From the NCBI GenBank assembly GCA_944325775.1, contig CALVBL010000006.1, forward strand, positions 39,304 through 103,303: DNA of 64,000 nt, read 5' to 3'. This DNA comes from an uncultured Helicobacter sp. Lineage in GTDB: Bacteria; Campylobacterota; Campylobacteria; Campylobacterales; Helicobacteraceae. A program made the position numbers and the translations under genes. The notes beneath the pieces were generated by a model. The model had not been told where the DNA came from, made no database searches, and was given only the letters and a program-made list of their open reading frames with translations. Positions 9,299 through 18,337 of the stretch are shown here, piece after piece; positions within the stretch are counted from its first letter, which is position 1, and each line of letters opens with the position of its first letter.

Positions 9299-11020
9299 CT
9301 ACCCCCTCATAAAACCCATACTTTTTTGGCTATCAAAATTTGCACTTAGCTCTCTTTTAATCTCTTCGTCAAAATCCCGCAGCAAAAACACTGGTTTTTG
9401 CCTCGTGGCAACTTTGTAGGCAGTATTACGCACGATGAGTTTTATTTGCCCACCGCTAAGATCGTATTCACACAGCTTGGCAATGAAAGATTCACGCGTA
9501 GATTCAAAGATAATATTTGCAGGTAGCAGATGATCCCAAAGTTTTTTTCTCTGCTCTCTATCAGGTCTTTTAAACTCGATCTTGTAGTTAAATCGTCGCG
9601 AAAACGCTTTATCGAAGTTTTCTAGTAAATTTGTCGTCGCGATCAAAATTCCCTCAAAGCGCTCAATCTGCTCCAAAAATATATTTTGCATTTGATTATG
9701 CATTTTATCCGTGCTCGTGTGCGCTCCACCCCTTGATGAGAGGAATTGATCCGCCTCGTCCAAAAACAAAATAGGCTCACTTTTCACCTTCTTGCACATA
9801 TCTTTGTAAGTGTCAAAAATAAGGCGCACATTCTTCTCACTCTCGCCTACATACGCCGAGAGAATCTTCGAGCAGTCAAAGCTTAGCACCTCTTTTTTGA
9901 GACTTTTAGCCAACGCCATCGCGCTCAATGTCTTGCCCGTGCCCGGCGGTCCAAAAAACAGAATCTTCGCGTCGATATTTTTGTTTTCCTTGATCCCCCA
10001 AAGCTTCAAGCGGCTAATCACTCTAGAATCTACCTGTGCGAGGATATGCTCAAGTGTTTCTTTGGTCTTTGGGCTTAGCACTACTTCATCAAGCGAGGAT
10101 TTGGGCGTGAGAAGCTCAAAAATTTCTTGATTTTTCACTAGAGATTCTAAAGTGATTTTAGCGCGCTTTTGTTTTTTGGTAGGATTACTGATAGTGTGCA
10201 AAATCTCGTCGGGGATAAAGAAAGATTTATCAATATTCCCAAATCCCGAGAGATATTCATCATAATCCACCAAACCCTCTGAAAGAAGCTTAGAATGCTC
10301 ACCTAGCAACTCAAGATTTGCCATTTTTTCGTATTCATCATCGCTCACAAGGCGCATCAGTACATTAATATCACGCGCACTCTCCATACTTCTAGGGGAA
10401 TACTCCTCTTTAAGCAGGGCTAAGAAAATCGTTTGTTCTTTTTGATTGAGTTTGTGGGTTTTAAAAAACTTTACAAGAGATAGGGGCTTTTGGGTGAGTT
10501 TCACTCGTGCGGAGATTCTATCTTCAAGAAGTTTGAGAGAGTTTTTAGACAATGGGAGAGAATCTTTGCGCATACGGCTGGTTTTTTGCAATAAATCTAT
10601 GCGCTTAAACTGATCTTTGAGATATTCAAGATCGCTGGTGTATGCGCTGATCTCTGGCAAATTATCATCGACATATCCTTCCAAAAGACGCAAAAAATTA
10701 TACGACAGACTAATGCGTTCATTATATAGCTCTAGCATCAGCATGGGCATACTGCTGGGATAATCCGAGTTTAGCTGTGTAATCCATCCCATTTCGATGA
10801 GATTATAGATCTTTGGTAAAAGCTCAAAGTGCCTTTTGCACTCCTGCTCACCATAATATTTGCTTAAAAACATCGAGACATTGCAGATATTATCGCCATA
10901 CAAATAGCTTTTGAGGAGATTCTGTAGAATCTGTGCTTCTTGCTCATCACACTTGAGATGAGGGAAAATCTTTGAATCTGACAATGCACTAGATTCTAAA
11001 AAATCGATAAGAAATTCCAT
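9299..11020 (-). CDS. AAA+ ATPase with long helical N-terminal region
   Basis: 573 residues. About 340 N-terminal residues look alpha-helical with no recognised domain. One AAA+ module follows: Walker A FFGPPGTGKT near 357, the pore-loop-like SAYVGESEKN, Walker B ILFLDEADQF near 425, sensor ATTNL and the arginine region SRRFNYK. No protease or other effector motif is visible. It is probably a classic-clade remodelling ATPase with an unknown partner. It lies tightly between the cation efflux gene (1 base) and hisA (2 bases), so it is likely cotranscribed. Confidence 0.75.
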   Translation of the reverse strand: MEFLIDFLESSALSDSKIFPHLKCDEQEAQILQNLLKSYLYGDNICNVSMFLSKYYGEQECKRHFELLPKIYNLIEMGWITQLNSDYPSSMPMLMLELYNERISLSYNFLRLLEGYVDDNLPEISAYTSDLEYLKDQFKRIDLLQKTSRMRKDSLPLSKNSLKLLEDRISARVKLTQKPLSLVKFFKTHKLNQKEQTIFLALLKEEYSPRSMESARDINVLMRLVSDDEYEKMANLELLGEHSKLLSEGLVDYDEYLSGFGNIDKSFFIPDEILHTISNPTKKQKRAKITLESLVKNQEIFELLTPKSSLDEVVLSPKTKETLEHILAQVDSRVISRLKLWGIKENKNIDAKILFFGPPGTGKTLSAMALAKSLKKEVLSFDCSKILSAYVGESEKNVRLIFDTYKDMCKKVKSEPILFLDEADQFLSSRGGAHTSTDKMHNQMQNIFLEQIERFEGILIATTNLLENFDKAFSRRFNYKIEFKRPDREQRKKLWDHLLPANIIFESTRESFIAKLCEYDLSGGQIKLIVRNTAYKVATRQKPVFLLRDFDEEIKRELSANFDSQKSMGFMRG

Positions 11021-11021
11021 T

Positions 11022-11930
11022 CTAGGTCCTTTGTAAAATCACATCAAATTCTGAATCATCATAGGGATCAAGGTGTGCGTTTATCTCCCATACCAAGCTC
11101 GTATCAAGGGCGCGGATTTGCTCCTCTATAGTGTTGCAGATTCTGTGTGCTTCTAGGAGTGTGATCTCTGCGTGAAACACTAAATGCACATCAATAAAGA
11201 TGATATTGCCCACGAGGCGACTGCGCAATGCATGATAACTCGTGATAGGTGCGTTTTCTAGCACCTCCTGCACACGCGCAAATATATGAGGATCAATCGC
11301 CCTATCAAGTAACAGCAACACACTCTCTCGTATGAGTTTAAAAGCTGAGATCATAATATACACGGCAATCGCAATCCCCAAAATCGCATCAAGTTTATCA
11401 AATCCACTGATACTAATCACCACCAAAGAGCACAAAACCGCACCATTGCTTAGCAAATCCACCTTATAATGCATCACATCAGCTTTAATGACCTGTGAGT
11501 TGGTTTTGTGAGCGACCTTTTGGAGATACCACACGAGGCAAAATGTCACACAAAAAGATACGATCATCACGCCTACAGAATAGTGGAGATTCTCAATCGT
11601 GTGTGAAGAGATGAATTTCACACACGAAGTGTATAAAATATACATGCCAGAGAGAGCGATCACAAACCCTTCGAAAGTCGCCGCCAAAGATTCTAGTTTC
11701 CCTAAGCCATAATTAAACTTGCTGTTAGCCGGTTTTTCGGATTTTTTGAGCGCAAAAAAATTAAAGACAGAAATCCCCACATCAAGCAGTGAATCTATCG
11801 CACTAGCCAAAACCGCAACCGAACCACTCATAATCCCCACGATGAGCTTACCCACAGCGAGGCACAGCGCCGTGAAAGTCGCAATAAGTGTCGCATACTT
11901 AGGCGTATAGATAGGATCTTTGCAAAACAC
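11022..11930 (-). CDS. Cation diffusion facilitator family efflux protein
   Basis: 302 residues with about six transmembrane segments and a C-terminal cytoplasmic domain, typical of FieF/YiiP-type divalent metal/proton antiporters. The TM2 metal site is SAIDSLLDVG (about 43-52); a second site lies in the TM5 region with ADVMHYKVDLLSNG (about 150-163), and late His residues sit in VDVHLVFHAE. The only reasonable start is GTG at 11930. Substrate (Fe, Zn, Mn) cannot be assigned from sequence. Confidence 0.85.
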   Translation of the reverse strand: MFCKDPIYTPKYATLIATFTALCLAVGKLIVGIMSGSVAVLASAIDSLLDVGISVFNFFALKKSEKPANSKFNYGLGKLESLAATFEGFVIALSGMYILYTSCVKFISSHTIENLHYSVGVMIVSFCVTFCLVWYLQKVAHKTNSQVIKADVMHYKVDLLSNGAVLCSLVVISISGFDKLDAILGIAIAVYIMISAFKLIRESVLLLLDRAIDPHIFARVQEVLENAPITSYHALRSRLVGNIIFIDVHLVFHAEITLLEAHRICNTIEEQIRALDTSLVWEINAHLDPYDDSEFDVILQRT

Positions 11931-11963
11931 TTCGCTACTTCAGTCTTAGAATCTCACGCAGTT

Positions 11964-12764
11964 TTATTTAAAAGTCGTGCCGCCATCTATCACGATTGTC
12001 TGCCCTGTGAGCCACGCACTCTGCGTGCTATCACACAAGAAAAATGCCGCTCCTGCCAAGTCCTGTGGTGTCCCCATACGATTGAGCGGAGATTGCTCTT
12101 CGACCTTTGCTTTGACCTCTGCATAGTCTGGAAAAGCTCGCAACGCGTCTGTATCAATAGGACCTCCGCTCACAGCATTGACGCGTATGCCCCACTCTCC
12201 TAGCTCTGCGGCGGCGTATTTGACCATTGTCTCCACCGCATTTTTGGAGTTCCCATGACCTGCATAATTTGGCATATACACGAGATTCCCAGTAGAGCTA
12301 AGTGAGACGATCGCCCCGCCACCCACTTCCTTCATTCTTTTAGCAGCTTCTTGCGCACCCACGACAAAAGCTAGCACGGTAGCGGTGTAAATATTGTTTA
12401 AACCCTTAGGACGCAAGCGCATAAATGGCGCAAATCCCCCCGCCACACTTTTGCCATAGATAATCGCATTAGAGACAAAAAAATCCACGCGATCAAAGTC
12501 GTTATCGATTTTGTTAAAAAGTTCGGTGTATTGCTCTGGTTCAAGCACATTGAGCGGATAGAATCTCGCCTTGACCTTGTAGGTAGATTCTATATCTTGG
12601 GCGATTTTTTGCGCTTCTTCTTCATTTTTATTGTAGGTAAAAGCCACATTCACGCCATTTTGTGCAAAGCGATACAAAATCGCCTTGCCTATGCCGCGTG
12701 TAGCACCACTGATAACTAAAGTCTTGCCTTTCATAAAGTCCGTTGTGTTCTGCTCATTTGTCAT
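11964..12764 (-). CDS. SDR-family oxidoreductase, FabL-like enoyl-ACP reductase candidate
   Basis: 266 residues with the Rossmann motif GATRGIG near residue 20 and FVSNAI in the middle. The catalytic Tyr and Lys are arranged Y-x6-K (YAGHGNSK), the spacing of enoyl-ACP reductases such as FabL, not the Y-x3-K of FabG or hydroxysteroid dehydrogenases. The equivalent H. pylori gene beside dapA (HP1014, from memory) was once labelled 7-alpha-hydroxysteroid dehydrogenase. A classical fabI is present at 53.3 kb, so this would be a second enoyl reductase or a paralogue with another substrate. An ATG three bases upstream is also possible. Confidence 0.75.
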   Translation of the reverse strand: MTNEQNTTDFMKGKTLVISGATRGIGKAILYRFAQNGVNVAFTYNKNEEEAQKIAQDIESTYKVKARFYPLNVLEPEQYTELFNKIDNDFDRVDFFVSNAIIYGKSVAGGFAPFMRLRPKGLNNIYTATVLAFVVGAQEAAKRMKEVGGGAIVSLSSTGNLVYMPNYAGHGNSKNAVETMVKYAAAELGEWGIRVNAVSGGPIDTDALRAFPDYAEVKAKVEEQSPLNRMGTPQDLAGAAFFLCDSTQSAWLTGQTIVIDGGTTFK

Positions 12765-12822
12765 CATATACCTCGTTTTTTGAAGTTCTAAAACCCTCTA
12801 TTCTAGCAAACTTTTCTTTAAA

Positions 12823-13425
12823 CTAATACATTATGTATAAATTTGGCAATACCCCAAAACTATGCAAAACTTCAATCACCAAAATCGCAACCACACCAAT
12901 AAACCAATTAAGCGCACGCCGCAATTCTTTGTGAAAAAACTTCGGACGCACCTCAATCTTTTCTGGGCAGGAAAAATTCGCAAACGAAGGGAAAAATCGC
13001 GAAGTATTGTGTAAAAATTGCTGGTATTTCTCGCCAAACTTCTGTCCCAAAAACTCCTCCTCACCCAAAATCGTCATACGATAAATCCATAAAAACAATA
13101 ATCCGCCCACAACTACAAGTATCAGCTGGGCTTTGAGCGCCAAAATTCCAAGAAATCCGATAAAAGAAAACAAATACAGCGGATTACGACACAAACTATA
13201 TGCACCATAGTCAATAAAACTATTGCCATCTGTCCCTGCATTTTTCATACCGCCAATAAACATCGTGGCATACAGCCGCCCTATCACACCCACGATCACG
13301 AGTGCCACACCCACACCGCGTATGCAGTTCGCCACAAACTCATCATAAGGCGTATAAGAGACAAACAGCCACATCACACACACTGCTCCTAGCACATATT
13401 GCACAATAAAACGATTGAATCTCAT
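12823..13425 (-). CDS. Isoprenylcysteine carboxyl methyltransferase-family membrane protein
   Basis: 200 residues with four or five transmembrane helices. The C-terminal half carries the family signature: GAYSLCRNPLYLF (about 77-89) and the EEEFLGQKFGEKY segment, which bind SAM in this superfamily. In bacteria such proteins are mostly uncharacterised lipid or small-molecule methyltransferases. ATG at 13425 is preferred over the adjacent GTG because of GGAG seven bases upstream. The gene precedes the SDR gene and follows dapA on the same strand. Confidence 0.75.
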   Translation of the reverse strand: MRFNRFIVQYVLGAVCVMWLFVSYTPYDEFVANCIRGVGVALVIVGVIGRLYATMFIGGMKNAGTDGNSFIDYGAYSLCRNPLYLFSFIGFLGILALKAQLILVVVGGLLFLWIYRMTILGEEEFLGQKFGEKYQQFLHNTSRFFPSFANFSCPEKIEVRPKFFHKELRRALNWFIGVVAILVIEVLHSFGVLPNLYIMY

Positions 13426-13435
13426 CACACACTCC

Positions 13436-14332
13436 TTATGGTTGCACTTCGTAGTCTTGAAGGACTTGTTCGATTTTGGCTAGATTCTCCTTGCTTGGTG
13501 CAAGAAGCGGCAGTCTGTACTCTAAGCTCGGCAAAAGCCCACTGATGTACATCGCAGCCTTGATCGGAATAGGATTGCTCTCACAAAAAAGCACTTTGTT
13601 GATATGATAAAGCTTGTTATTTATGGCTTGACTTTGTTTCATATCACCACTAAGGGCTAGATGCGTGAGAGAGGCGATTTCTTTGGGAAGTAGGTTGCCC
13701 GTCACAGAGATTACGCCCTTGCCGCCATTAGCCAAAATCGGATAATTAATCGCATCATCACCACTAAAAACTCCCATACTCGGTGTGTTTGTCGCAAACT
13801 CAATAATGCGCTCCATCGACCCCGCCGCCTCTTTGATTGCAAAAATATTTGGCACATTCTCAAAAAGCCGTATAGCCGTGTGTGTCTCGATACTCACGCC
13901 CGTGCGCCCGGGGACATTATAAAGCATAAGTGGGATCTCTACTGAATCTGCCACCGCTTTGTAATGCTGATATAGCCCCTCCTGACTTGGTTTATTATAA
14001 TACGGACTCACACACAAGATCGCATCTACGCCACATTTTTGCGCAAACTGCGCAAGCTCGATGGCTTCTTGCGTAGCATTACTCCCTGCACCAGCGAGTA
14101 CTTTGGTATTACTTCCCTTGCATACACTTACCGCAACTTCTATGCACTCCATATGCTCTTTGTGGCTTAAGGTAGCAGATTCTCCCGTTGTACCTACTGG
14201 CACACACGCGTCCATTCCATAGCGAATCTGCCGAAGCAAAAGCTTCTCGTATGTAGGAAAGTCGATCTTGCCATTAGCAAAGGGGGTGATAAGCGCGCTC
14301 ATAGCCCCATTAATCGCTGTTATATTCTCCAC
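13436..14332 (-). CDS. dapA: 4-hydroxy-tetrahydrodipicolinate synthase
   Basis: Condenses pyruvate with aspartate semialdehyde at the head of the lysine/meso-diaminopimelate branch, 298 residues. The TIM barrel has GTTGES near 48-53, the proton-relay Tyr in YNVPGRTG near 138, and the Schiff-base Lys in AIKEAAG near 166. It lies between the M16 peptidase gene (8-base gap) and the ICMT-like gene, the order I recall around H. pylori HP1012-HP1014. Confidence 0.96.
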   Translation of the reverse strand: MENITAINGAMSALITPFANGKIDFPTYEKLLLRQIRYGMDACVPVGTTGESATLSHKEHMECIEVAVSVCKGSNTKVLAGAGSNATQEAIELAQFAQKCGVDAILCVSPYYNKPSQEGLYQHYKAVADSVEIPLMLYNVPGRTGVSIETHTAIRLFENVPNIFAIKEAAGSMERIIEFATNTPSMGVFSGDDAINYPILANGGKGVISVTGNLLPKEIASLTHLALSGDMKQSQAINNKLYHINKVLFCESNPIPIKAAMYISGLLPSLEYRLPLLAPSKENLAKIEQVLQDYEVQP

Positions 14333-14340
14333 GCTACCCC

Positions 14341-15645
14341 CTATTTGCGCAAAATCACGACACTAAGTTGCTTATTGTCAAAGTATTTTTTCGCCACTTG
14401 CGCAAGATGCTCTATGCTAAGATTCTCAATCGCCTCCTCATACGCAAATAAAGGACTCAAATCTCCCCTAGCAAGATAATCCCCAAACACATACGCACTT
14501 GATGAAGCGTCCTCAAACCCATAAATAAAACTTGCTCTGGTATTGATCTTTAATTTTTCAAGCTCTTGGGGGCTTATCTGCCCTTTTTTGATACGATCTA
14601 AGATCGCATAAACCTCTTTTTCGATCGTTTGGGCTTTGACATTTGGGAGGGCTTGTGCCATGATGAAAAATATCCCATCATCTTTTAGCTCCATATTATA
14701 TGCCGAAATATGGGAAGCGAGGTGTTTTTTATCGACGATCTCACTCTCAAACAAACTCGACTTGCCACCGCTTAGAATCTTGCTAATTGCACTAAGTGCC
14801 ACCTGATCCTTGTGTGCAAAATTTGGGATTTTGTAACCCATCGCAAGATACTCTATCTCGCTGTCTTTGTTGATCACCACGCGTCTTTGCTCTGTTTGCT
14901 TGGGTTCTTTTACCTGCACTAGTGGGATAGAATCTGTCTTATTAGCAATCCCTCCAAAATACTTCTGTGTCGCATCAAATACCGCTTGAGGCTCCACATC
15001 TCCCGCCACAAGTACAATGGCATTTTGTGGTTGATAATACTTCGTGTGAAATGCCTTGATATCCTCTAATTTCCAACCTTTAATGTCTTCGCTAAATCCA
15101 ATGGGTGTCCAGTGATAGGAATGCTGTGTAAAAGCGGTGTTAAAAAATGTAAAATACAAAAACCCCATAGGATTATTATCTGTGCGCCATAGCCGCTCCT
15201 GCATCACCACATCACGCTCGGGTTGAAATTCAGAATCTTTTAGACTTAAATTCTCCATCACTTCAGCAAATAGCTCAAGGCTTTTATCAAGATTGCTATT
15301 AGTAGTCTTGATATAGTATTTTGTGTAGTCAAAACTCGTAAAAGCATTATCCACACCGCCAAATTTCTTAACAACCTCATCAAACTCGCCAGCTTTGAGG
15401 TTTTTAGTTGATTTGAAATTGAGGTGTTCAAGCATATGTGCAATACCACTTTTGCCCTTTGTTTCGTTGCGACTACCCACCTTGTAGATCACATCGACTT
15501 CTATCACACTGCTCTTATTAGGTAGCGGCACGACCACCACCTGTAGCCCATTCTCTAGTGTCTGCTCATAATGCTTTGGTATCGCTCCTGCATGGCTTAT
15601 CGCACTCATCAATCCTCCTATCAGCAAAATTTTTAGAATCTTCAT
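14341..15645 (-). CDS. Secreted M16-family zinc peptidase
   Basis: 434 residues. A signal peptide (MKILKILLIGG...ISHA) ends near residue 19. The inverted zinc motif is HMLEH near 74, with the third ligand Glu in the ERDVVMQE segment about 75 residues later, and a second homologous domain follows. Length fits the single-chain PqqL/YmxG-type bacterial M16B group, predicted periplasmic. ATGs at 15654 and 15666 are in frame inside pyrD; 15645 gives the cleanest signal peptide but has only a weak ribosome site, so the start is uncertain. Confidence 0.88.
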   Translation of the reverse strand: MKILKILLIGGLMSAISHAGAIPKHYEQTLENGLQVVVVPLPNKSSVIEVDVIYKVGSRNETKGKSGIAHMLEHLNFKSTKNLKAGEFDEVVKKFGGVDNAFTSFDYTKYYIKTTNSNLDKSLELFAEVMENLSLKDSEFQPERDVVMQERLWRTDNNPMGFLYFTFFNTAFTQHSYHWTPIGFSEDIKGWKLEDIKAFHTKYYQPQNAIVLVAGDVEPQAVFDATQKYFGGIANKTDSIPLVQVKEPKQTEQRRVVINKDSEIEYLAMGYKIPNFAHKDQVALSAISKILSGGKSSLFESEIVDKKHLASHISAYNMELKDDGIFFIMAQALPNVKAQTIEKEVYAILDRIKKGQISPQELEKLKINTRASFIYGFEDASSSAYVFGDYLARGDLSPLFAYEEAIENLSIEHLAQVAKKYFDNKQLSVVILRK

Positions 15646-15646
15646 C

Positions 15647-16930
15647 TTAGACATTTGTCTCATCATCGGATATTGTGCGACTTTCGAGGGATTTTGACTT
15701 TGAAGAATCTTTAGAATCTCTGCCTATCCTACCCGCTCTCGAGGTAGTTTTGGTGCTAGACTTACGCGCTTTGGGCTTGTTAGATTCTGTAGATTCTATA
15801 GAGATAGCTTGCATGGATTTTTCCTCTGTCGCTTCGGCTAGCTTTGTTTCCTTATCTTTGGACGATTTGGGTGATTTTGTCGCGTGATTGGCACCTATAA
15901 CTTCAGAGATATGAGCAAATCCATCAGCCTGCATACGCGCTAAAATCCCTTCATTAATACACTTAGGTAGAGAAGGACCTTGATAAATGAGTCCTGTGTA
16001 GATCTGCACGAGCGAAGCACCCATCTTGATACGCTCATACGCCTCATCTGCATTATCAATGCCCCCAGAAGATACCAGCAATGTTTTGCCAAAAAACTCC
16101 TTTGCAATGCGCTCAAAAACCTCTCTAGATCGTTCTTTAAGTGCGCCACCGCTGATACCTCCCTGATCCTTTGCACCCTGCAGCAGGCTATAATCAATAC
16201 TTGTATTTGCCGCGATGATCCCGCTACAGCCGTGCTTGATGGCAGATTCTATCACTTCTAGCATATCATCAGTGTGCATATCTGGCGAGATTTTCACAAA
16301 GATAGGCTTATCCGTGTGTCTGCGCGCCATTTTACAAAGTGAAGCGATGAAGGTTTTGTTTTGCAAATCGCGCAATTTAGGGGTATTAGGGCTAGAAACA
16401 TTAAACACAAAATAATCTGCTAGATCCAGTAATTCTAGCAATGTGTTTTCGTAGTTTTGTAACGAATCGCTTTGAACAATGATCTTGTTTTTGCCAATGT
16501 TTGCGCCGATAGGGAGGCAAAATGGATAGAGTTTTTTGAGCCGTTTAGCGATCTTGATTACGCCATTATTGTTAAAACCCATCATATTTTGCAAACTCTG
16601 ACTCTGTGGAAATCGAAACAACCTAGGCTTGGGATTGCCACTTTGTGGAGCTTGTGTGATCGTGCCAACCTCGAGAAACCCAAACCCCAAAGCACTTAGT
16701 CCCTTTAGCATCGTGGCATTTTTATCAAACCCAGCACTTAGTCCCACAGGATTAGGAAAAAATACAGAATCTAGGGTGTTTGCCAGCCTCTCATCGCATC
16801 TGACAAACTGCCACGCCATCAAATCCTGTACCAAAGGCAATGGCGCAATCTTACGCAAGAAAAATTCCGCTACATTGTGGGCTTTTTCCGCATCTAGCTT
16901 AAATAGCATCTGCTTACATCGATCATACAT
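15647..16930 (-). CDS. pyrD: Dihydroorotate dehydrogenase (quinone) with unusual C-terminal tail
   Basis: Class 2 membrane-associated flavoenzyme feeding electrons from dihydroorotate to quinone in pyrimidine synthesis. The first 350 residues cover the family: N-terminal membrane helices, NPVGLSAGFDKN, GFLEVGTIT, FNVSSPNTPKLR with the catalytic Ser, VKISPD, AANTS, and VSSGGI. A Lys/Ser/Thr/Glu-rich tail of about 75 residues follows, not part of the usual enzyme. ATG at 16930 is preferred (AAAGGGG five bases upstream) over GTG at 16936. Confidence 0.93.
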   Translation of the reverse strand: MYDRCKQMLFKLDAEKAHNVAEFFLRKIAPLPLVQDLMAWQFVRCDERLANTLDSVFFPNPVGLSAGFDKNATMLKGLSALGFGFLEVGTITQAPQSGNPKPRLFRFPQSQSLQNMMGFNNNGVIKIAKRLKKLYPFCLPIGANIGKNKIIVQSDSLQNYENTLLELLDLADYFVFNVSSPNTPKLRDLQNKTFIASLCKMARRHTDKPIFVKISPDMHTDDMLEVIESAIKHGCSGIIAANTSIDYSLLQGAKDQGGISGGALKERSREVFERIAKEFFGKTLLVSSGGIDNADEAYERIKMGASLVQIYTGLIYQGPSLPKCINEGILARMQADGFAHISEVIGANHATKSPKSSKDKETKLAEATEEKSMQAISIESTESNKPKARKSSTKTTSRAGRIGRDSKDSSKSKSLESRTISDDETNV

Positions 16931-16995
16931 TTTCACCCCTTTTTAATGATACAAACCTTGCATTGTATAAAAAATCCCTAAATAATACCTTTAAC

Positions 16996-17604
16996 TCATA
17001 CCTGCTCATTTCGCACTTGCTTTGTGTTAAACGCATTTTGTAACGCACCAAGTGAAGGATTATCAATAAAAAATTCTAACGCTCGCACACCATACACACA
17101 GATCTCCTCTAGCCTCTTACGCTCTTGCGCACCAAACTCCCCAAGCACATACTCGATCACACACTGCTCCTTTGGCTTATGCTCGCCTAGCGGTGGTTTG
17201 CCAATCCCACAGCGCATACGCACATACTCATTGCCCCACATCGAATCTATAGACTTTAGCCCATTGTGCCCACCGCTTGAGCCACCAAGCTTAAACCGCA
17301 CCGCACCAAACTCCAAATCCAAATCATCATGAATCACAAGTATGTGGCTAATCGTGTGGTATTTACAAAACGCCGCGACACTCTTTCCAGAGAGATTCAT
17401 AAAAGTCTGGGGTTTGAGAAAAAATACAGAGGTTTTGGTATGATTTAGTCTTGCGTAGAGGGCTTGGGATCTTGTATCATTATCCCAAGTAAGGTGATGC
17501 GCATACACAAATCTATCAAGTATCATAAACCCGATATTATGCCGCGTAAGCGCGTATTTCTCGCCGGGGTTGCCAAGCCCAACGATGAGGAGATGCTCCT
17601 GCAT
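16996..17604 (-). CDS. pth: Peptidyl-tRNA hydrolase
   Basis: Releases tRNA from stalled peptidyl-tRNA, 202 residues. Contains GLGNPGEKYALTRHNIGF with the catalytic His (about 22), PQTFMNLSGKSV, HDDLDLEFG and GGHNGLKSI. It starts five bases after the L25 stop, an arrangement also present in H. pylori (ctc-pth, from memory), so the two are almost certainly cotranscribed. Confidence 0.95.
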   Translation of the reverse strand: MQEHLLIVGLGNPGEKYALTRHNIGFMILDRFVYAHHLTWDNDTRSQALYARLNHTKTSVFFLKPQTFMNLSGKSVAAFCKYHTISHILVIHDDLDLEFGAVRFKLGGSSGGHNGLKSIDSMWGNEYVRMRCGIGKPPLGEHKPKEQCVIEYVLGEFGAQERKRLEEICVYGVRALEFFIDNPSLGALQNAFNTKQVRNEQV

Positions 17605-17609
17605 TAAGA

Positions 17610-18146
17610 TTATTTCGCTTTGATCACGCCCACCACAGCGACATCTTGATTATTGAGTACTTTCACACCACTCATCTCAGGTAAATCGCGCACAAGGATA
17701 GAATCTCCAACATCCAAATCACTCACATCAAGCTCATAAGCATTTGGTAGATTCTCTGGCGTGCATTTTACGCTAACACGCTTAGTAGAGATGAAAAGCA
17801 CACCTTTGTTTTTGAGCCCCTTAGCATTACCCTTTGGCTTGACTGGGACTTTGAATTTGCTCGCTACACCCTTTTGCGCTAGGAGCAAATCCACATGTTT
17901 GAGGATACTGGTAACCGGGTCTTTTTGGTATTCTTGCACTACGACATCATAGCTTTTATCACCGAGCTTAACTTGAAAAATCAAATTTTGCTTAGATTTG
18001 ACTTCTTTAATGAAATCATTAAGCTTAAACGCACAGTGGATATTTTCCTGCCCTTTTCCATAAATGTTGGCAATTAGATAACCATCGTTTCGCAAAGCCT
18101 TCGCTGCTGCTTTAGAAATACTCTCTCTAATGATACCTTCTAACAT
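17610..18146 (-). CDS. rplY: 50S ribosomal protein L25 (general stress protein Ctc)
   Basis: 5S rRNA-binding ribosomal protein of the longer Ctc/TL5 type, 178 residues. The N-terminal L25 fold (about 1-95) includes IANIYGKG and KDPVTSILKHVDLL, and the C-terminal beta domain includes ELDVSDLDVGDSI. The start at 18146 gives the usual N-terminus (MLEGIIRESI); an in-frame extension to 18188 carries no conserved residues. Confidence 0.93.
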   Translation of the reverse strand: MLEGIIRESISKAAAKALRNDGYLIANIYGKGQENIHCAFKLNDFIKEVKSKQNLIFQVKLGDKSYDVVVQEYQKDPVTSILKHVDLLLAQKGVASKFKVPVKPKGNAKGLKNKGVLFISTKRVSVKCTPENLPNAYELDVSDLDVGDSILVRDLPEMSGVKVLNNQDVAVVGVIKAK

Positions 18147-18279
18147 TTGCAATCCTTTATAAAAATTTAAAGCCCCGCATTCTAGCAAAAAATACTTAAA
18201 ATAAGATTTGTTTCATGGTTGGTGTTTAGGGTCAGTGGTGATAACCAAGCCGAGTTGAAACATTTATCCAAAGATTACT

Positions 18280-18322
18280 AAAGAAACTATGGCTTTGCCT
18301 TGTTTTGCGTGCAAGCCGAATT
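18280..18322 (+). repeat. Intergenic hairpin element, related copy at 44931-44958
   Basis: In the 191-base gap between rplY and the metal ATPase gene, 28 bases (18280-18307) match the reverse complement of 44931-44958 at 23 positions: AAAGAAAC, four differing bases, then GCTTTGCCTTGTT. Here GGCTTTGC can pair with GCAAGCC about 10 bases later, with one bulge. It may be a small-RNA, terminator or dispersed-repeat element; nothing more can be said from two copies. Confidence 0.5.
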
Positions 18323-18337
18323 TCCCTTGTTGAGAAT

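Noticed and set aside
11964..12764. Calling the SDR 7-alpha-hydroxysteroid dehydrogenase
   Set aside because: The Y-x6-K spacing is that of enoyl-ACP reductases, not of hydroxysteroid dehydrogenases.
15675..15887. Open frame on the plus strand opposite the pyrD tail
   Set aside because: Repetitive acidic translation of low-complexity sequence; no start site or family.
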